From NCBI RefSeq assembly GCF_024868665.1, contig NC_079906.1:14995808-15059807 (forward strand): a stretch of DNA of 64,000 nt, given 5' to 3'. The notes beneath the pieces are model-generated. The model saw only the letters and a list, made by a program, of their open reading frames with translations, made no database searches and was not told the DNA's origin. The position numbers and the translations under genes were made by a program. The stretch comes from Triplophysa rosa (lineage: Eukaryota; Chordata; Actinopteri; Cypriniformes; Nemacheilidae). Below, in pieces: positions 1 through 13,100 of this stretch (positions are counted from its first letter, which is position 1; the number at the start of each line of letters is the position of its first letter).

Positions 1-3000
1 GCTACAGTAAAATAAGTCCATATATGGTGTGCATATAGTGTGGGATGGCCCCTATAGAAACCCACCATCAGTTTTTTCTACTTATGAGAAATAATGTTTG
101 TATAGTCAATTATATTGGAATAATATTTTTCAAACAAAATGCTTTCAAAAAACATACTGTAATTAAATCTGTTCAAATCCATGGGTACTGTAATTGCAAA
201 CTGCATAAACAGTTTTATTTGCAGGACAAAGGTCTAGAAGGCATTAAAATAATACATATTTAAGATACAGACAGAGACATTGGTTTCACAATATAACGTT
301 ACAGCAATCATAATGCAAACATTCGGAGAAAAAAACCTGCATAAATTACGACAAAAACGAGATATTCTAAACGTAAAACAAGAAATATGTTATTGACAAG
401 AGACGCGGATCATCTACATTTAAATAAAGCTTTACAAGCGGTGTTTCCGTAATGTACCGTAAACCACTCAATAAGCGCGCATCTGAACCTAAACGGCGGC
501 TGGCTTGACCGTGTATTTTCAAACCGCGGCTGGCTTGACCGCAGTGTTTGACTGGCTTTGGCGCTTTGCATTGAATCGTATCAAAATGAATTATACCTTG
601 TCTTATACCTTACCAGAGCAGTGAATGTGGTTTTATAACCTGTACTAAAAGCGTTAAATGAGGATATAACAATATGGAGCCAAATAATATCAAGCAAACG
701 TGCCTTTTATCGAGTTGTCCTCGTGAATTGCATATATAAACAAACACCGTGACCAGCGTAACGTCTGAATTGTGAACAAATGACTCGGTTACAAATGATG
801 AGTTCGGTTAAAGTATCGTTTAAAAGACTCGCAAAATGAATCTCTGACGAATCAATCAGTGCGTTCAAGACAATCCCAGAAGTAACGTCTGATTTAGTAA
901 CATTAAAAGTATTTAATAAAATCAAAACATTAATGTTACTAATGATTTAGTAGTATTAAAACATTACAAGTATTTATTAACATTAAACGAGTGCCCTTCC
1001 AGAAGTTATTTCCGGGTTGAAGTGGGAAATATCGTAAATCCGAGGTGTCTTGAAGGCATCGCTGAATCAGTCAGTTAAATCAAGCCTGTGCTATCTCTGC
1101 AAAAACCATGCATATTTAAATTAAGTTACTGTCTTTTTTTCTGTACAAACACTCTTTCTATGCAAATCAGGTGCATTATATCATGCACTGTATTTACAGT
1201 CAGGGCTATGTGTATGACAAAATGAACATTGTGCTCCTACATGCTCAAGAAAAGCAAATAGACAACATTACAGTGAATTCCCCACTGCTGGTTTATTAAT
1301 ACGAAAAACACCCAACAGATTAGTGGTTTCATTCATATCCTAAATACGTACCTTTACTTCTGCATCAATGGGACGCATGGTGTTTCCCTTCTGTTGAAAA
1401 AGAGTGCACAGTTTCAGATTAAAGGAAACATTTTCTTATAGCTTAGAAAGGAAATGCAGTGTTTACAGTATAATGTATGTACAGGATGTTGTGTTTTTAT
1501 GAGCTCTTTCTGTTGTGCATATTATATGTGAAGCATTTGCTTTCATGGATTTTGATTAGTCACTCTTATATGCTTATATGCATTGTTATTGTAACTGACA
1601 GTGATTTCTGACTTATGGTTTCAACTCAAAACAGCAAGTGACAGATGAGATGTGATTTCACCCTATATACACCCTATATAAAATATAAACCACAATCAAT
1701 AGTAGGTTAAAGCAACTGAAAGTACTTATGACCTTTTCTCTCAGTCTTTCATCCTTCTCAATACAGTCATGCTGGACAAAGCTGACCCTTCCAGACTCAG
1801 TCTCACTTCAGTCCTAATGCTGTTTGACAGAACATCTTTTACTGTCTGAAAGAGGGGAAACCTATTTATTTTTCATTGCGTGGAGCTCTTTATTGATCCT
1901 GTCGGTGGGTTTGATTATAAATGGGCTGTTTGTACACAGACTTCTGAAATGAATGTTGATAGAGCAAGAAAGAAATTGGTAAACATAGCCTTCATAAACA
2001 GAAATGATTTTCTATGTGCTCAACCCTACGTCTTGTATGGAAAATGCTTATTGATGCATGAGCTCGATGCATTTGCATTTTTGATTTATATTCAGGAGAG
2101 CACGAGGGAAATAAGCAGTTTTATACTGGAAACAGTGTATGCACACACAGTACATCCAAGAAATGCACACAGATATATTCTAAACCTTTTTGAGTGATTT
2201 CAGAAAGGCAGAGGAACACAACAGTGTGTCGAATGGACTGTGATACAATTTATTTGATGTGATTAGGTGGGCAGCAGAACTCAGTGGGTGACGCTGCGTA
2301 TTAGTTCAATACCAGCAGACGGCAATTACATCTCTTTAACTCCTAATACACCTCTATTGACCTTCACCCTGTACATTTGCCCCTGTGGAATAATTGTATT
2401 TCTAATAAGGGAGGCACTGAAAGCAGTCACAAGTACTGCTGGGCATATACTGCACACCCTTTCCCTGTCCTCTCACTTTGAAAGCATTCATTAGCAATAT
2501 ATAGAAATAGAAATATATTAAATTACTAAATATAAGTTTTAAAAAAATTATATTACAGACATCTATACGTGTCTCAATGGCATTGCCTTGCCACTAGTAT
2601 TACCTCTGACAATACTTCTAGTGATTATTAGCATCAAAGTATATGAGCTTCATGTTGTGACGCCTTGCGGTTTATTGTTGCATTTCTACAGAGAGCTTGT
2701 TATGACTGCTAATTATCATAAAGAAACAAAGCTGATTCCCAATAGATTCTCCCCATAGTAATCACGACTGATTATGGCCTTTTGGTGTTTTTAATTGCAG
2801 AATCTGCTTGCTTCTTGCTTGGCCCAGTTAAACAAAGTATTAGAAATGCTAAACGTCTTCACAAAGATTCTAAACACTTCTGAAAACTAGGTCAGCAACA
2901 TTTACACTGATCTCACAACAGCCTGAAATTCAGTTCTCGTGTCTTTCCATCACATCCCCTCATGATTTGTCTTTCTTTTGATTTAGAGGTTTAGAGGAGG

Positions 3001-4116
3001 GGAACCCACATTCTCTCTCTCTGTCTCTCGCTTTCACCCTCTATCTACCCTGGATTGAACCATAACCTCCATTAATCCTGTCTCCAGAACAGTGGTGTAT
3101 GTGCAGGATGGAAGATAGCGATTGTCCTCCTTCCAATGTTGTGGAAACGCTACCGGCCAGGGCAGGGCAGAGGTTGTTCATGAAATCAGAGGAAAATCAA
3201 ACTTAAGGTTACTTGTGCCTGAAATGTCAATGTGGATCCTTGTTTTTCTTTCTTCGAGCAGGTGAAGGCTAGACTGTCTTATCTATCTTCCTTTCATGTT
3301 GCTGCATGTTTGTTGAGACCTCCTGCAGCGTCTGGAGTAAACATCTCCCCGTATGAGCGGATTATGTTTATTTACATCACCGTTTTCGAACGAACGCTTC
3401 ATTTAGCGCACGTCTGGTTGAGTATGTGTGTGCGTGCGTCTCTGCGATCATTATTGCGTGCCTGTGCGTTGCAGTGAGAAAACATATAAGTCTTACTTAA
3501 TGACCTCAGTTGCCTTGGCAACGGCATCCCATAGAGACGAATCTGACAGGGTATGTTAGGTAGAGTCGGAAAGACTGAGCGAGGGAGAGAGAGAGAAACT
3601 CATCAGACGTGTCGTGGGGGGTTTAAGGCGGGATTAGAAACGGCAAAGCATTTGCTAAAAGGTTCTTTTTGGAACGCCTAAACGCAGACCACGCTCATTC
3701 AAGCCCTATTATAAGAATAAGCTTAGCAGCAATTAGCACAGCTGAGCATCCCATGAAGATGGCACTGCCAAATGAATGTGATCGGATAGCGAGTCCGCAC
3801 GCTCGGCAGAGCCAACTAATATGATCCAGCGAATGGTATTATTCAAGCCTGCAGCAGCTTGTCCTGTGTCCGATGAAGCCTGTCAGAATCTGTCTGCTCT
3901 TCATTACTGTGTGCCCAGCCAGAGAGCAGAAACAAGAGAAAACGCCACTCACTCACATACATAGAGCGTGAAACTGATAAAAGACTATGCGAGAAAGTGT
4001 GTATGTGTGCGTGTATGCATGTAAGAGTCTACATGATGTGTGCTTGTGCTTCAACAGAAAGGATGGAAACAAAAAGAACAAGAGGCTGTGCGTTTTTACC
4101 ATAGTAACAACAGCTC
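1..4116. other. Gene-free stretch, no coding exon recognised
   Basis: I see no open frame here with recognisable protein similarity or a chain of splice-compatible exons on either strand. Around 494-540 a short GC-rich phrase (GGCTGGCTTGACCG) occurs twice, and 900-990 is an AT-rich run with repeated AACATTAA words. The stretch at 3230-3480 is open on the + strand for 81 codons but reads as low-information sequence. Parts such as 2740-2830 and 3640-3860 are of mixed composition without repeat signatures and could be conserved non-coding DNA, but only comparison with another fish genome could show that. Confidence 0.6.
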
Positions 4117-4411
4117 TTAAAGGGATAGTTCACCCAAAAATGAAAAATTCTGTCATCGTTTATTCACCTTTGTCATTTTAAACCTGTATGACTTTCTTGC
4201 TTGCACAGAACGCAAAAGAAGATATTTTGAAGAAAGTTGGTAACCGAACAGCGCCGGCACCCATTCACTTCTATTGTGTGGACACAAAACAAATGCAAAT
4301 GAATGGGTGCCAGTTAACAACATTCTTCAAAATATCTTCTTTTGTGCTGAAGAAAGAAAGACATACAGGTTTAAAATAACAAGAGGGTAAGTAATGTGAC
4401 CCTCCCTTTAA
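4117..4411. mobile_element. TTAA-flanked MITE ('GGATAGTTCACCC' family)
   Basis: The element starts TTAAAGGGATAGTTCACCC and ends with CCTCCCTTTAA, so both ends carry TTAA, as expected of piggyBac-like target duplications. The internal words (AAAATTCTGTCATC, AACCTGTATGACTTTCTT, AAGAAGATATTTTGA) are the signature of a very abundant cyprinid repeat. A second, truncated copy begins with the same end at 4437 and runs to about 4490. No coding capacity. Confidence 0.85.
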
Positions 4412-5670
4412 GCATGATTGCTGGCTTATTGCTGTGTTAAAGGGATAGTTCACCCCAAAAGAAAAATTCACCTTCATGTCATTCAAAACTGTAAATCCGA
4501 AGGCTTCAAGCGTTGGTGCAGTAGATTTGGCAGGGGTTAAGGTGTCTTCCGGCTGTCCCCACTAATAAGTGTGCAGCATTTAAAACAGGCTCACAGAGAG
4601 AAGACTCGCTGTCTCAGTAAGAATCTGGTTAAGCAGCAAGAGTGTCTGTGAAGAGCCTCAAGCAGTGAGGGGTAAGAAAGAGAGACGTACTGGAAATTGA
4701 AGTGAGATTGAAGAGATCAAGTGGCAGATCCTCCCTGTATTAGAAACCGCTCGACCTATCCTGGCATGGCATCATGGTCTAGAAAGCAAATTGCTCTCGG
4801 AACAACTTCAGAGTGGCAAACTCAAGCTGTGGAGAGGTCCTTGGTTAAGTGGAGTTGAAATGTTACAGGAAAAGGAAAATTATACCTGAAATAAATGGCA
4901 TTTTGTGTTTCACAGAAGAATTAGGGGACGTGTTTAGCTGTTTTATAAAATATATATTTTTTACATTTTGTGGACCGTGCTTAAAACTTAATAGTAATTA
5001 AATAAAATGGGCTGTTGCTTTAAGCATTGTTTTACTATTTTTAGCAAGGGCACAGTAAGTAACTACCTAGAAACACCCTAGCAACCATATAGAACCACAC
5101 TACAAATAGTTCCCAATGTTTACTCAATCACATAGCAACACCCTGGCAACAACATAGAACACTGAGAGATTTGCATGGGTTAGCATCACACGTTCTCTTC
5201 AATTAATTTGTAGATTTGGTTATTACTTATTTTGGACCACAGCCTCGCAAAAGTCAGTTTGTTTGCCAGGGTGTCTGATTTTGACTTGGATAATTTAATT
5301 CAAGGTGACATTACACTGTAGCCACATTAGCTCAAGCTGTTCAAACACGTGCCGTGCTTTTTTATGTTGCATAGCCAAAGGATCAGATTCTGAATTCAAC
5401 AATTGCACTGCCTCAGCCACAGATAATTTATTCACCTGATGGTTTTATTATTAGCAGATCTGCTCTCCTCTCATTCTGCTCCACTTTCCTGCAGTATAAA
5501 TATCCTCCAGTTATCAATCATAGTCACACGACCTGTCACAGTGTTAGAATAGAAACCCAAACTTGAACACCTCACCAGTGGAAGAGGCATGAAAAGGATT
5601 GCTTTTTCTTTGACCATGAAACACTCTCTCAGCCCTTGTAGAAAATCTCATCAGTAGGGCCGTTGGAATG
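4412..5670. other. Gene-free stretch with a partial MITE
   Basis: Apart from the truncated MITE end at 4437-4490 I see nothing that looks like a gene. 4930-5050 is AT-rich. No exon with a convincing acceptor/donor pair and protein similarity was found. Confidence 0.5.
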
Positions 5671-6373
5671 CACTCTAAAAAATGTTGGGCGTTGGGTCAA
5701 AAAGGGATGAACCCTACTGCTGGGTTGTAGATTAACCTATACTTGGTTGTTTCAACCCAAAGTTGCGTAAAAAAATTGGAGACCATTTCAAAATCATTTT
5801 TTGTGATTTTAAAATGTACAATAGGTATGTGTTTAGGTAAAATGATTGTTTTTGTTTCATTCTGTGAACTACTGACAATATTTCTCCCAAATTTCAAATA
5901 TATATATATATATTTTTTATTTGCAGAAAGTAAAATAAAAAAAAAACGAAAAGATGCTCTGTGTTTTTCAAACCTCAAATACTGCAAAGAAAACAAGTTC
6001 ATATTCACTTTTAAGCAATACAACAGTAAAATTTGTACATGTATTTAGGAAAGGTTCAAGAATTCTTTTTTATGTGATAACCTTGATTTTTATCACAATT
6101 TCCATATTTCTTGTCATGCTGTCACACCTGTCAGTCATTCACATTGCTGTTGGATGGCTTTGTCACTCCCGAGGTTTGATTTTATTTAAATTCAACAGAC
6201 ACTGGACTGAAATGGCCACAATAAATCTAGAAATGATAATTAAATGAAAATTGTATTTAGTCCTATTTTTCTGCGGCTATTTAAACATTTTTGAGTTCAT
6301 TTAACCCAAAGGTTGGGTTTGTTCCTTTTTTACCCAATGCTGGGTTCGAAATAACCTAGCATTTTTTAGAGTG
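5671..6373. mobile_element. Non-autonomous DNA transposon with CACTCTAAAAAATG inverted ends
   Basis: The left end reads CACTCTAAAAAATG and the right end CATTTTTTAGAGTG, an exact 14-bp inverted repeat. Subterminal words (GTTGGGTCAAAA on the left, ACCCAATGCTGGGTT on the right) are also inverted and typical of a common cyprinid repeat. The 100-codon frames inside are AT-rich and share no similarity with a transposase. I could not define a clear target-site duplication. Confidence 0.75.
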
Positions 6374-7979
6374 TGGTTAGTATTATTCAGTGCTGCTTAG
6401 GGGTTTGTGGTTTTGCTGTGAATAAATTCGATTATTTGGTTTAAGCGGCACCTTAACTCAAAACCCCCTTAATACGTTTTAAAGCTGTCCGATAAGGCAG
6501 TTTCCAGCTGGGAGATCTACAACCCCATAGGGGTGACATACTGTACATAAACTGTGGTATAACACAGTATAATGTGCATCTTACATACCGAAGCTGTATA
6601 GATGACTTATGGGAACATAGGGCCAGAAGTCATGCATTAGCTAAAATGCTTCTAAATGTAAACAGATAATAACTTTTTGGGTGTGTATGTGTGTGTGTCA
6701 TCACCTGAAACATGATTCTGTACTGTTCCTCTGGCCTGTTCACCACACACATGTTGCAGCCCATGGTTTCCTGAAGGGGTAATTCCTCAATGCTCTGTTC
6801 TTCTTGATTCTGTGATATACACAGCGTAGGTGCCAATCCCTGCAGTCCAATCACAGTAATCCCTCCCTGAGATCAGAGGTTAAGACTCGACGCTCCATGA
6901 AACGCCTTTCATGTTCTTTGTGTTTTAATTGGGGTCGAATCCAGGAACCCGGATTAGAGCGGCGTGCAGCATCCAACCGTGAGAAAGTCAGGTTTGATCG
7001 TTGATGAATGTCATCTGCGATGTCTGTGTGCTTTGCTCAGTTGTAGCTTTGAATTAGTCTGTGATGTACACCCGGGGAACTGTTTACATTTGATTTGACT
7101 CTTTGATGATTGGCTGGTTAAATGTTATTGGTTATTTTACGTATCACGAATCAGGTAACATTAGATTAAACAGATGGGCATGTGTTGTTGCCCAAATGTT
7201 CATAGCACCAAATCCAGAGCGCGCTTGTTTCTTAGACAAAATACAATTCAGATCCCACTACAGTTGACTAACATAATCAAAGAGAAACTATGCGTTAAAC
7301 TCAAATTATAATACATTCCCTGGTGCATTTGCCAAAGTCATTGTCGACTAAGACATGAATTATTAAATGAAGGATGCAATGAACAAATGTTTACTTTCCG
7401 CTCTCCCATATTCCCCTGAGAGATCTCATCCTTCACATTCAGATTCTATTAAGAGAGATCTTTCCCTTCATTTACATAAAACAACAGTATACACCTCTGC
7501 AGAAATGTGCATGTCATGCTTTTAAAAAATGGTTTAACGCATGTTGCTATTCAGCTTTTAACTTAATAGCAAGGTTTGAGGCTGGCTGTTTTTGACTTGA
7601 TGGAACATTTCTCTTCCAATATTAATCTATGCAATAAAACATTCACACAATTACAATGAATTTATAAATAATCACACTAAACTATAATCAAACTTGTGCC
7701 TATCTCTGCTAAAGCTGCACTTATAGCCTATTTTTACATTATTCCACCACAACATGCTGAATGTGACACCTGCATATGTTTATCTACATAACAGCTCTAT
7801 GACTATGCCATCATTTCTAGTCGTTTATGAAGTGGGGGGATGTGATCCCATCTCTCATTTGCACTCACGTCACAGATAAGACCGAGTCTATCGTTCACAT
7901 CACATCAAACCTGCCTTCATCTCTTCTTCCCGGAATTCCAGCTGCATATTCATGGCAGAAAATGAATGGGTGCACCTGT
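6374..7979. other. Gene-free stretch
   Basis: No repeat with clear ends and no exon chain is visible. Unique-looking sequence of average composition, probably intergenic or intronic. Confidence 0.45.
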
Positions 7980-8003
7980 CAGATCATGGCAGAAACAACC
8001 CTC

Positions 8004-8009
<6 letters not shown>

Positions 8010-8042
<33 letters not shown>
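8010..8042. repeat. (CT)n microsatellite
   Basis: A pure CT-dinucleotide run within a C/T-rich context. A (GAGT)n tract of about seven units follows at 8174-8202. Confidence 0.95.
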
Positions 8043-8053
<11 letters not shown>

Positions 8054-8786
8054 GAGGTATCCTCAGCTGCTCGTTTTACAAGGACAGATCTCTTTATCAC
8101 ATGATGCTAGAATTATTGAAAAAGTAAAGCTGACAGATTTTGGAAGTAGACAGAGTTCCATCTGGTCTTCTGGAGTGAGTGAGTGAGTGAGTGAGTGAGT
8201 GAATAGCACTTGCTCTGCCCTACATCTGTCCAGTTTCTAGGAGGCTGCAAGAAATCCTGGATTTAGAAGAGGTAGATTAACTGCTCATGAAATCTTCTTT
8301 TAAAGAGTGTAGAGTCCGTTGAGATTGATAAACCTTGTATTTATGTTTCTCTTCTATTTAGCAGATTTGTGATGTAATCCAGTTTATGCGTGGAGAGATG
8401 AACTGTAGTAATGCGTTTTCCAAAAAGAAAAGCAGTGACTACTCAGAGTCATTCAGTCAGATGGTGGGGTGGAGAATCCAACAGATCCGTTCGAGAGCCG
8501 CGATGGAGCGGTGCCAGTGCGAGTACATGTGCGTCTGCAGAGAGAGATGAAAAGCTGCTGGTTTAGAGGAAACGTGGAAATCGGCACCACTGCACAAGCT
8601 CGAGCCCATTTACAGCAGGCCCCTCCTCTCCCGACAATACCAGCCTATATTCACCAACCAGCTCTCTCTCGCTCTCTCTCTCTCGCTTGCTCGCTCAACC
8701 ACTCGCTTTTACTTATAGATGATAGCTTTACCCTCCCGCATTCTTTTCCTTCTTCCCTTATATCTTGTTTGCCATTTTCTCTTTGC

Positions 8787-8789
<3 letters not shown>

Positions 8790-8833
<44 letters not shown>
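8790..8833. repeat. (CT)n microsatellite
   Basis: Pure CT dinucleotide run of about 44 bp. It follows a shorter interrupted TC tract at 8660-8690. Long polypyrimidine mirror repeats of this kind can adopt triplex (H-DNA) structure. Confidence 0.95.
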
Positions 8834-8834
<1 letters not shown>

Positions 8835-9049
8835 TAGAATCCTTCAGAGTTGGTAGTTGGTTGGTTACGTTATGCACCACATCACCACATGCATCAGATG
8901 TCATGAGTTGGTGATATCTATACCACAGAGGCAAGAACACAGGATTTTGTCTTAACACTCTCCAAGGAAATCTTTGATGTCTCTGTGTTTTGTGCACTCT
9001 TTTCCTTTCTTCATATTTCACCGTTACTCTTTTTAGAGTGTAGAGGTTT

Positions 9050-9050
9050 N

Positions 9051-9120
<70 letters not shown>
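9050..9120. repeat. (TC)n microsatellite next to an unresolved base
   Basis: About 70 bp of pure TC repeat directly preceded by the only N seen in the window (9050). The tract length is therefore probably an assembly estimate. Confidence 0.95.
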
Positions 9121-9123
<3 letters not shown>

Positions 9124-9379
9124 TTATCACCTATGCTAGAAGCAGCTCTGCACTCTATAGGTTTGTGTTGCCTGTTGTGAAATGGACCGAAGATGTTGTC
9201 AGCTCTCTCTAAAAACAAAATTTATGACCAAGTTGAAAGAAGCTTTGAAGCTTGCCTCTGTCTCATGGCCTTATTTGCCAGACTGCTGGCATATTTGAGC
9301 AATAACATACAAGTGCCTGTGCTATATTGTAAATATAATATAACAAAAAATGATTGTACCCTCCAGAACCTAATTTCTC

Positions 9380-9520
9380 TTCATTTATACGCTTTACCAA
9401 AGCTTACATTGCATTTGATTATACTATACATTGTATCTACATATGTGCTATCCCCTGGGATCGAACCCATGACCTTGGCATTGCTAGCGCCATGATCTAA
9501 CCACTAAGCCACAGGAAAGC
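9380..9520 (-). repeat. tRNA-type SINE, degenerate
   Basis: Read on the minus strand, this has a tRNA-like head: a split A-box-like TGGCTTAGTGG and a B-box-like GGTTCGATCCC, followed by a degraded tail resembling the copy at 62965-63117. The tail words AAGC/TTGC and AAATGAA are diverged. It is a SINE head, not a functional tRNA gene: the remainder of a tRNA fold is missing. Confidence 0.75.
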
Positions 9521-9929
9521 GTTCATGCAACAGGAGTTGCTATCGGCATGTTATTAGGTGTGATTGTGTCCCTCTGTGTATTACTGATAACCTGTTATCT
9601 CACTCTGTCCCTCTGCCTCCTCACTGGACCGCGGCATTATGGGTAGTCATGCAGAACTCACGCTGGCATTTAACAGGGCTTATTTGATTTTGCAAGGTAC
9701 TGGTTTATTTAGAGAACATGGATTACTGCACTAAATCAATATAAAAATAGAAGCTTTCTCATGTCACCTATCTCTCTCTCGCTGTGTTTTCATTATTTAT
9801 AAAGCAAGCTGCTGGTTTATGAATAGCAGGTTAATTAAATAGCATGATCATCTGTCTACGCATATTGTGTCTAGGTCAGTGTTGTGTGACATTCAGAAAT
9901 TAATGTTTGTGTTTTAAGTGCATTAGAGG
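9521..9929. other. Gene-free stretch
   Basis: Nothing recognisable beyond scattered TC runs near 9770. Confidence 0.4.
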
Positions 9930-10155
9930 GAAAGTTAAAAATTAATAATTTCCTCACTCTCATGTCATTCCAAACCTGTATGACTTTCTTTCATCTGCAG
10001 AACACAAAAGAAGATATTTTGGTATCCAACATCATTGGAACCCATTGACTTTCATCGTATGGACACAAAATCACTGAGACATTTCTTAAAATATCTTCCT
10101 TTGTGTTCTACAGACAAGAGTAGTCAAACAGGTTTTGATTGACATGAAGGTTAAA
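9930..10155. mobile_element. Diverged MITE of the 'GGATAGTTCACCC' family
   Basis: Same internal words as at 4117-4411 (CATGTCATTCCAAACCTGTATG, split here as CATGTCATTCC and AAACCTGTATG, then AACACAAAAGAAGATATTTT), with the inverted second half TAAAATATCTTCCTTTGTGTTC. Ends are degraded. Confidence 0.75.
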
Positions 10156-13100
10156 TTTATCACAATTGACAGAGCCCGAAAAAAATCATTGTTCTATCAC
10201 TGTCCTTTCTTTCTTTCTTTCTTTCTTTTTTTTCATTCTTTCTCACATGCACACACACACACACTCACACTTCTAAAGACTGGCAGCTGTAATTAACCTT
10301 GACTCAGAAGACTGAAGGGTCAATTTGTCCCTGTCCATCTTTCAGACTCAATAAAATAACGGATTTTCCCTGTAAAATTACACTTTCCCTGTTTTTCTTT
10401 TGGTTTCTTTAATTTTACAGAATTTTATAGTTAAGTGCTGCCACATTTCTTGATCTAAATATACTCAGAAAATCCTTTACATTCTTACGGTAAATTTAAA
10501 GTAATATTTATTGCCACAGCCTTACGAGTTACATTTTAACAAGCTGCTTGTGAAGGACATGAAAAGAGTTGAATATTGAAGGAAAGGTAGGCACATTCAA
10601 AGGCTGGCCATTGTGTATGCATATTCTGATGGCAAGCGCAATCACATGGTTCATAATGACATGGTGTGACTTCTCTTTGCACCTTGAATAACATGTAATA
10701 GGCTGATCTCACAGCTGTTTCTGCATTAGCATGCATTATACTGCATAAAGGGGAGAGAGAGGAATATAGAGCGAGAGACACAGAGAGTGACTGGAGGGAA
10801 TGGAAGTGCAACATGAATTTTAAAAATATGCTCATTACTTATTTACATCCCTGGAGAGAAACGCGAAAGAGAGACAGGTTTCATATCTGTTACTGATGCT
10901 TTTTTTTTATTATGCGTTCTCTCTGAATCTGTAACTTTTTTGTTTGTTTGTTGACCTCGCAGTGACCTTCTGGTGTTTCGGCGGCTGCCTTCGCACATTC
11001 AATCTCCACATCATGAATAATACACGGTTAGCTTCATGAATCCCCTAGAGAAAAACCTCCTGTAAACTCTTGAAAAAAAGAGACATGGCAAGATGTTGCT
11101 TTTGATTTCCATTCAGTTCCTGAAGAAACGTATTAAGGAAATCTGCTTTCCATTCACAGCGCTTCAAAACCTCTCACGGCACGATTACACCCAAGCCATC
11201 TGGAAACGTTGCAGCCAAAAGAAATCAAAGAAAGCACAAAGGTAGAATGAAAAGAGAGAAAGGTTGACAGAGAGGTGCGTACTACTGTAGGGACTGACCA
11301 TAAAGATAGTAGATAGTGAGGGATTTGACAAGCAATTATAGAAGTCAAAGAACTGTTCTACCAGTAAAGTGCATTCAGAAGAGCAAAAGAAAGAGTACAA
11401 GAGAGAATGGTAGCAGTTATTAAAGTCTGAGAGACGGTGAAAAGAGGTAAATATTGGTGGGATCTAGTAGAGATGAGGAGAAATTGCACTTTTCAGAGAA
11501 GACTATAGGATTATAGATTATTGCCCTAAGGTCTGAAGGATGAGAAGATGTCTGCATGTCTCTGCTTGTCTAATTAACTGCAGGAGAGATTTTTCAAAGA
11601 AACAGCAGGTGAATTGTTCTTTAATGTGCTTGGCTTTTATATAAACCAGTTGTACATCTTTTTATGAATAATAAAATGATTTTATAAATAATATAATAAA
11701 AACGTCTCGCTTCAACCATTCAAAAGTGTGTTTCTCCACGTGACAGTGTGTATCTCACGTTATGGATGGAATGTGCCGTCTCATATTAAAGACCCTTTGC
11801 AATATGCTGCTGTATAAAATTCATTAACTCATGCAAATTTATTGTGTTTCCAGCAATGAGAACACTTGGAGTCCCGTTGAGAAGAAACTTCCACAGCGAT
11901 CTTCGTGAAAGTGAGGGGGGAGGAAATTTTCCAGAAAACAGCCCGAGGACAAATCTCGTGCAGCCGCACTCTCCAGCTAAGTTGCGAGCATTTATCAATT
12001 TAAGTTGCATTGAATTACACAACTGAAGTAGATTGAATTTCACATTCTATGCATAGTTACAGGGCGGAACCAAATTTACAATTAGGAACCCCCTAGTCCA
12101 AAATCTTTCTAAAAATCTTTTTGATTAAAAATGTATAGGCCTCCGACGGTGATATTGAAATGAATATGCTTGCAATTAATTAATTCTGTTCATGCATATG
12201 ACCCTGCCTGTGAAAACCCAGCTAAAGTAATTTTTTGTGACTTGCTGTTTTCTACATGTTCTTTACTTTAGGTAGGATGGTTTTGTAAAAATATAACCTT
12301 GTTATCTTAAATATTACCTGAGTAAGGCCATATCAAGGTTTGAAATCATAGTGAAATGAATCATTGAAATCCGACTGATGTTCGTTATCTCAATTACATT
12401 ATGAGTCTTTAGCCTGGATTTTACAGACATATTCCTCGCTTTTAGCTTGCTTCCGAACCAAATCCTGAAATACAGTACGATACCCCCAGCACAAATATTC
12501 TGAAGCTCAGACATTACTCAAGATACTGGCAGAAGTCCTCCCAAGATTTATGTGTGCAGGGAGAGGTCAGTCGATGGAGAGGATCTTAAAGATGTCACAG
12601 ACTGCACAGAGACATCACCGGTTACAGGCTGTTTTTTTTCATATTGAAAGTTATTCAATGTCCAGATATGATGTGACATTTGTAGATATCGACCCGAACC
12701 TCTAATTAAAAACATAACCACACAGTGAAGTACAACGTATAAATGTGAAAGATCTGTTTCTTCCACCGCTTTTTGGGGGGATGGGATACATGTAGAATGA
12801 ATAGGAGAGGAAAGCCTGGAGGTATGTGAAGTGGACAAGATGGAGATTGGGGGAGGCTGGAGAAAATTGGGGGAGGAGAACATGGTGAAGCGCATGTGTA
12901 ATTGTGGTTTTGTGGCTCAACCTCTTGTTCATGAGGGACAGATTGATCGCAGAACTGTTTCACATCCCTGTTAAAGATACTGTGCCAATTTACAAACAAC
13001 TATCAGTTAATGCTATGGTCAGAACTAAAGATTTAATCTATAATTTTATTCAAAATGTGTCTTTATTGGTGTCCGTTCACAATGTTCTCATTTCACGTTA

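Noticed and set aside
8469..9218. Open frames running into the TC tracts (Ser/Leu or Arg/Glu repeats)
   Set aside because: A dinucleotide repeat has no stop codons in any frame, so these are artefacts.
11786..12999. Possible exons on the minus strand (60-115 codons)
   Set aside because: No conserved motif, no splice-compatible partners and low-complexity Pro/Ser content.
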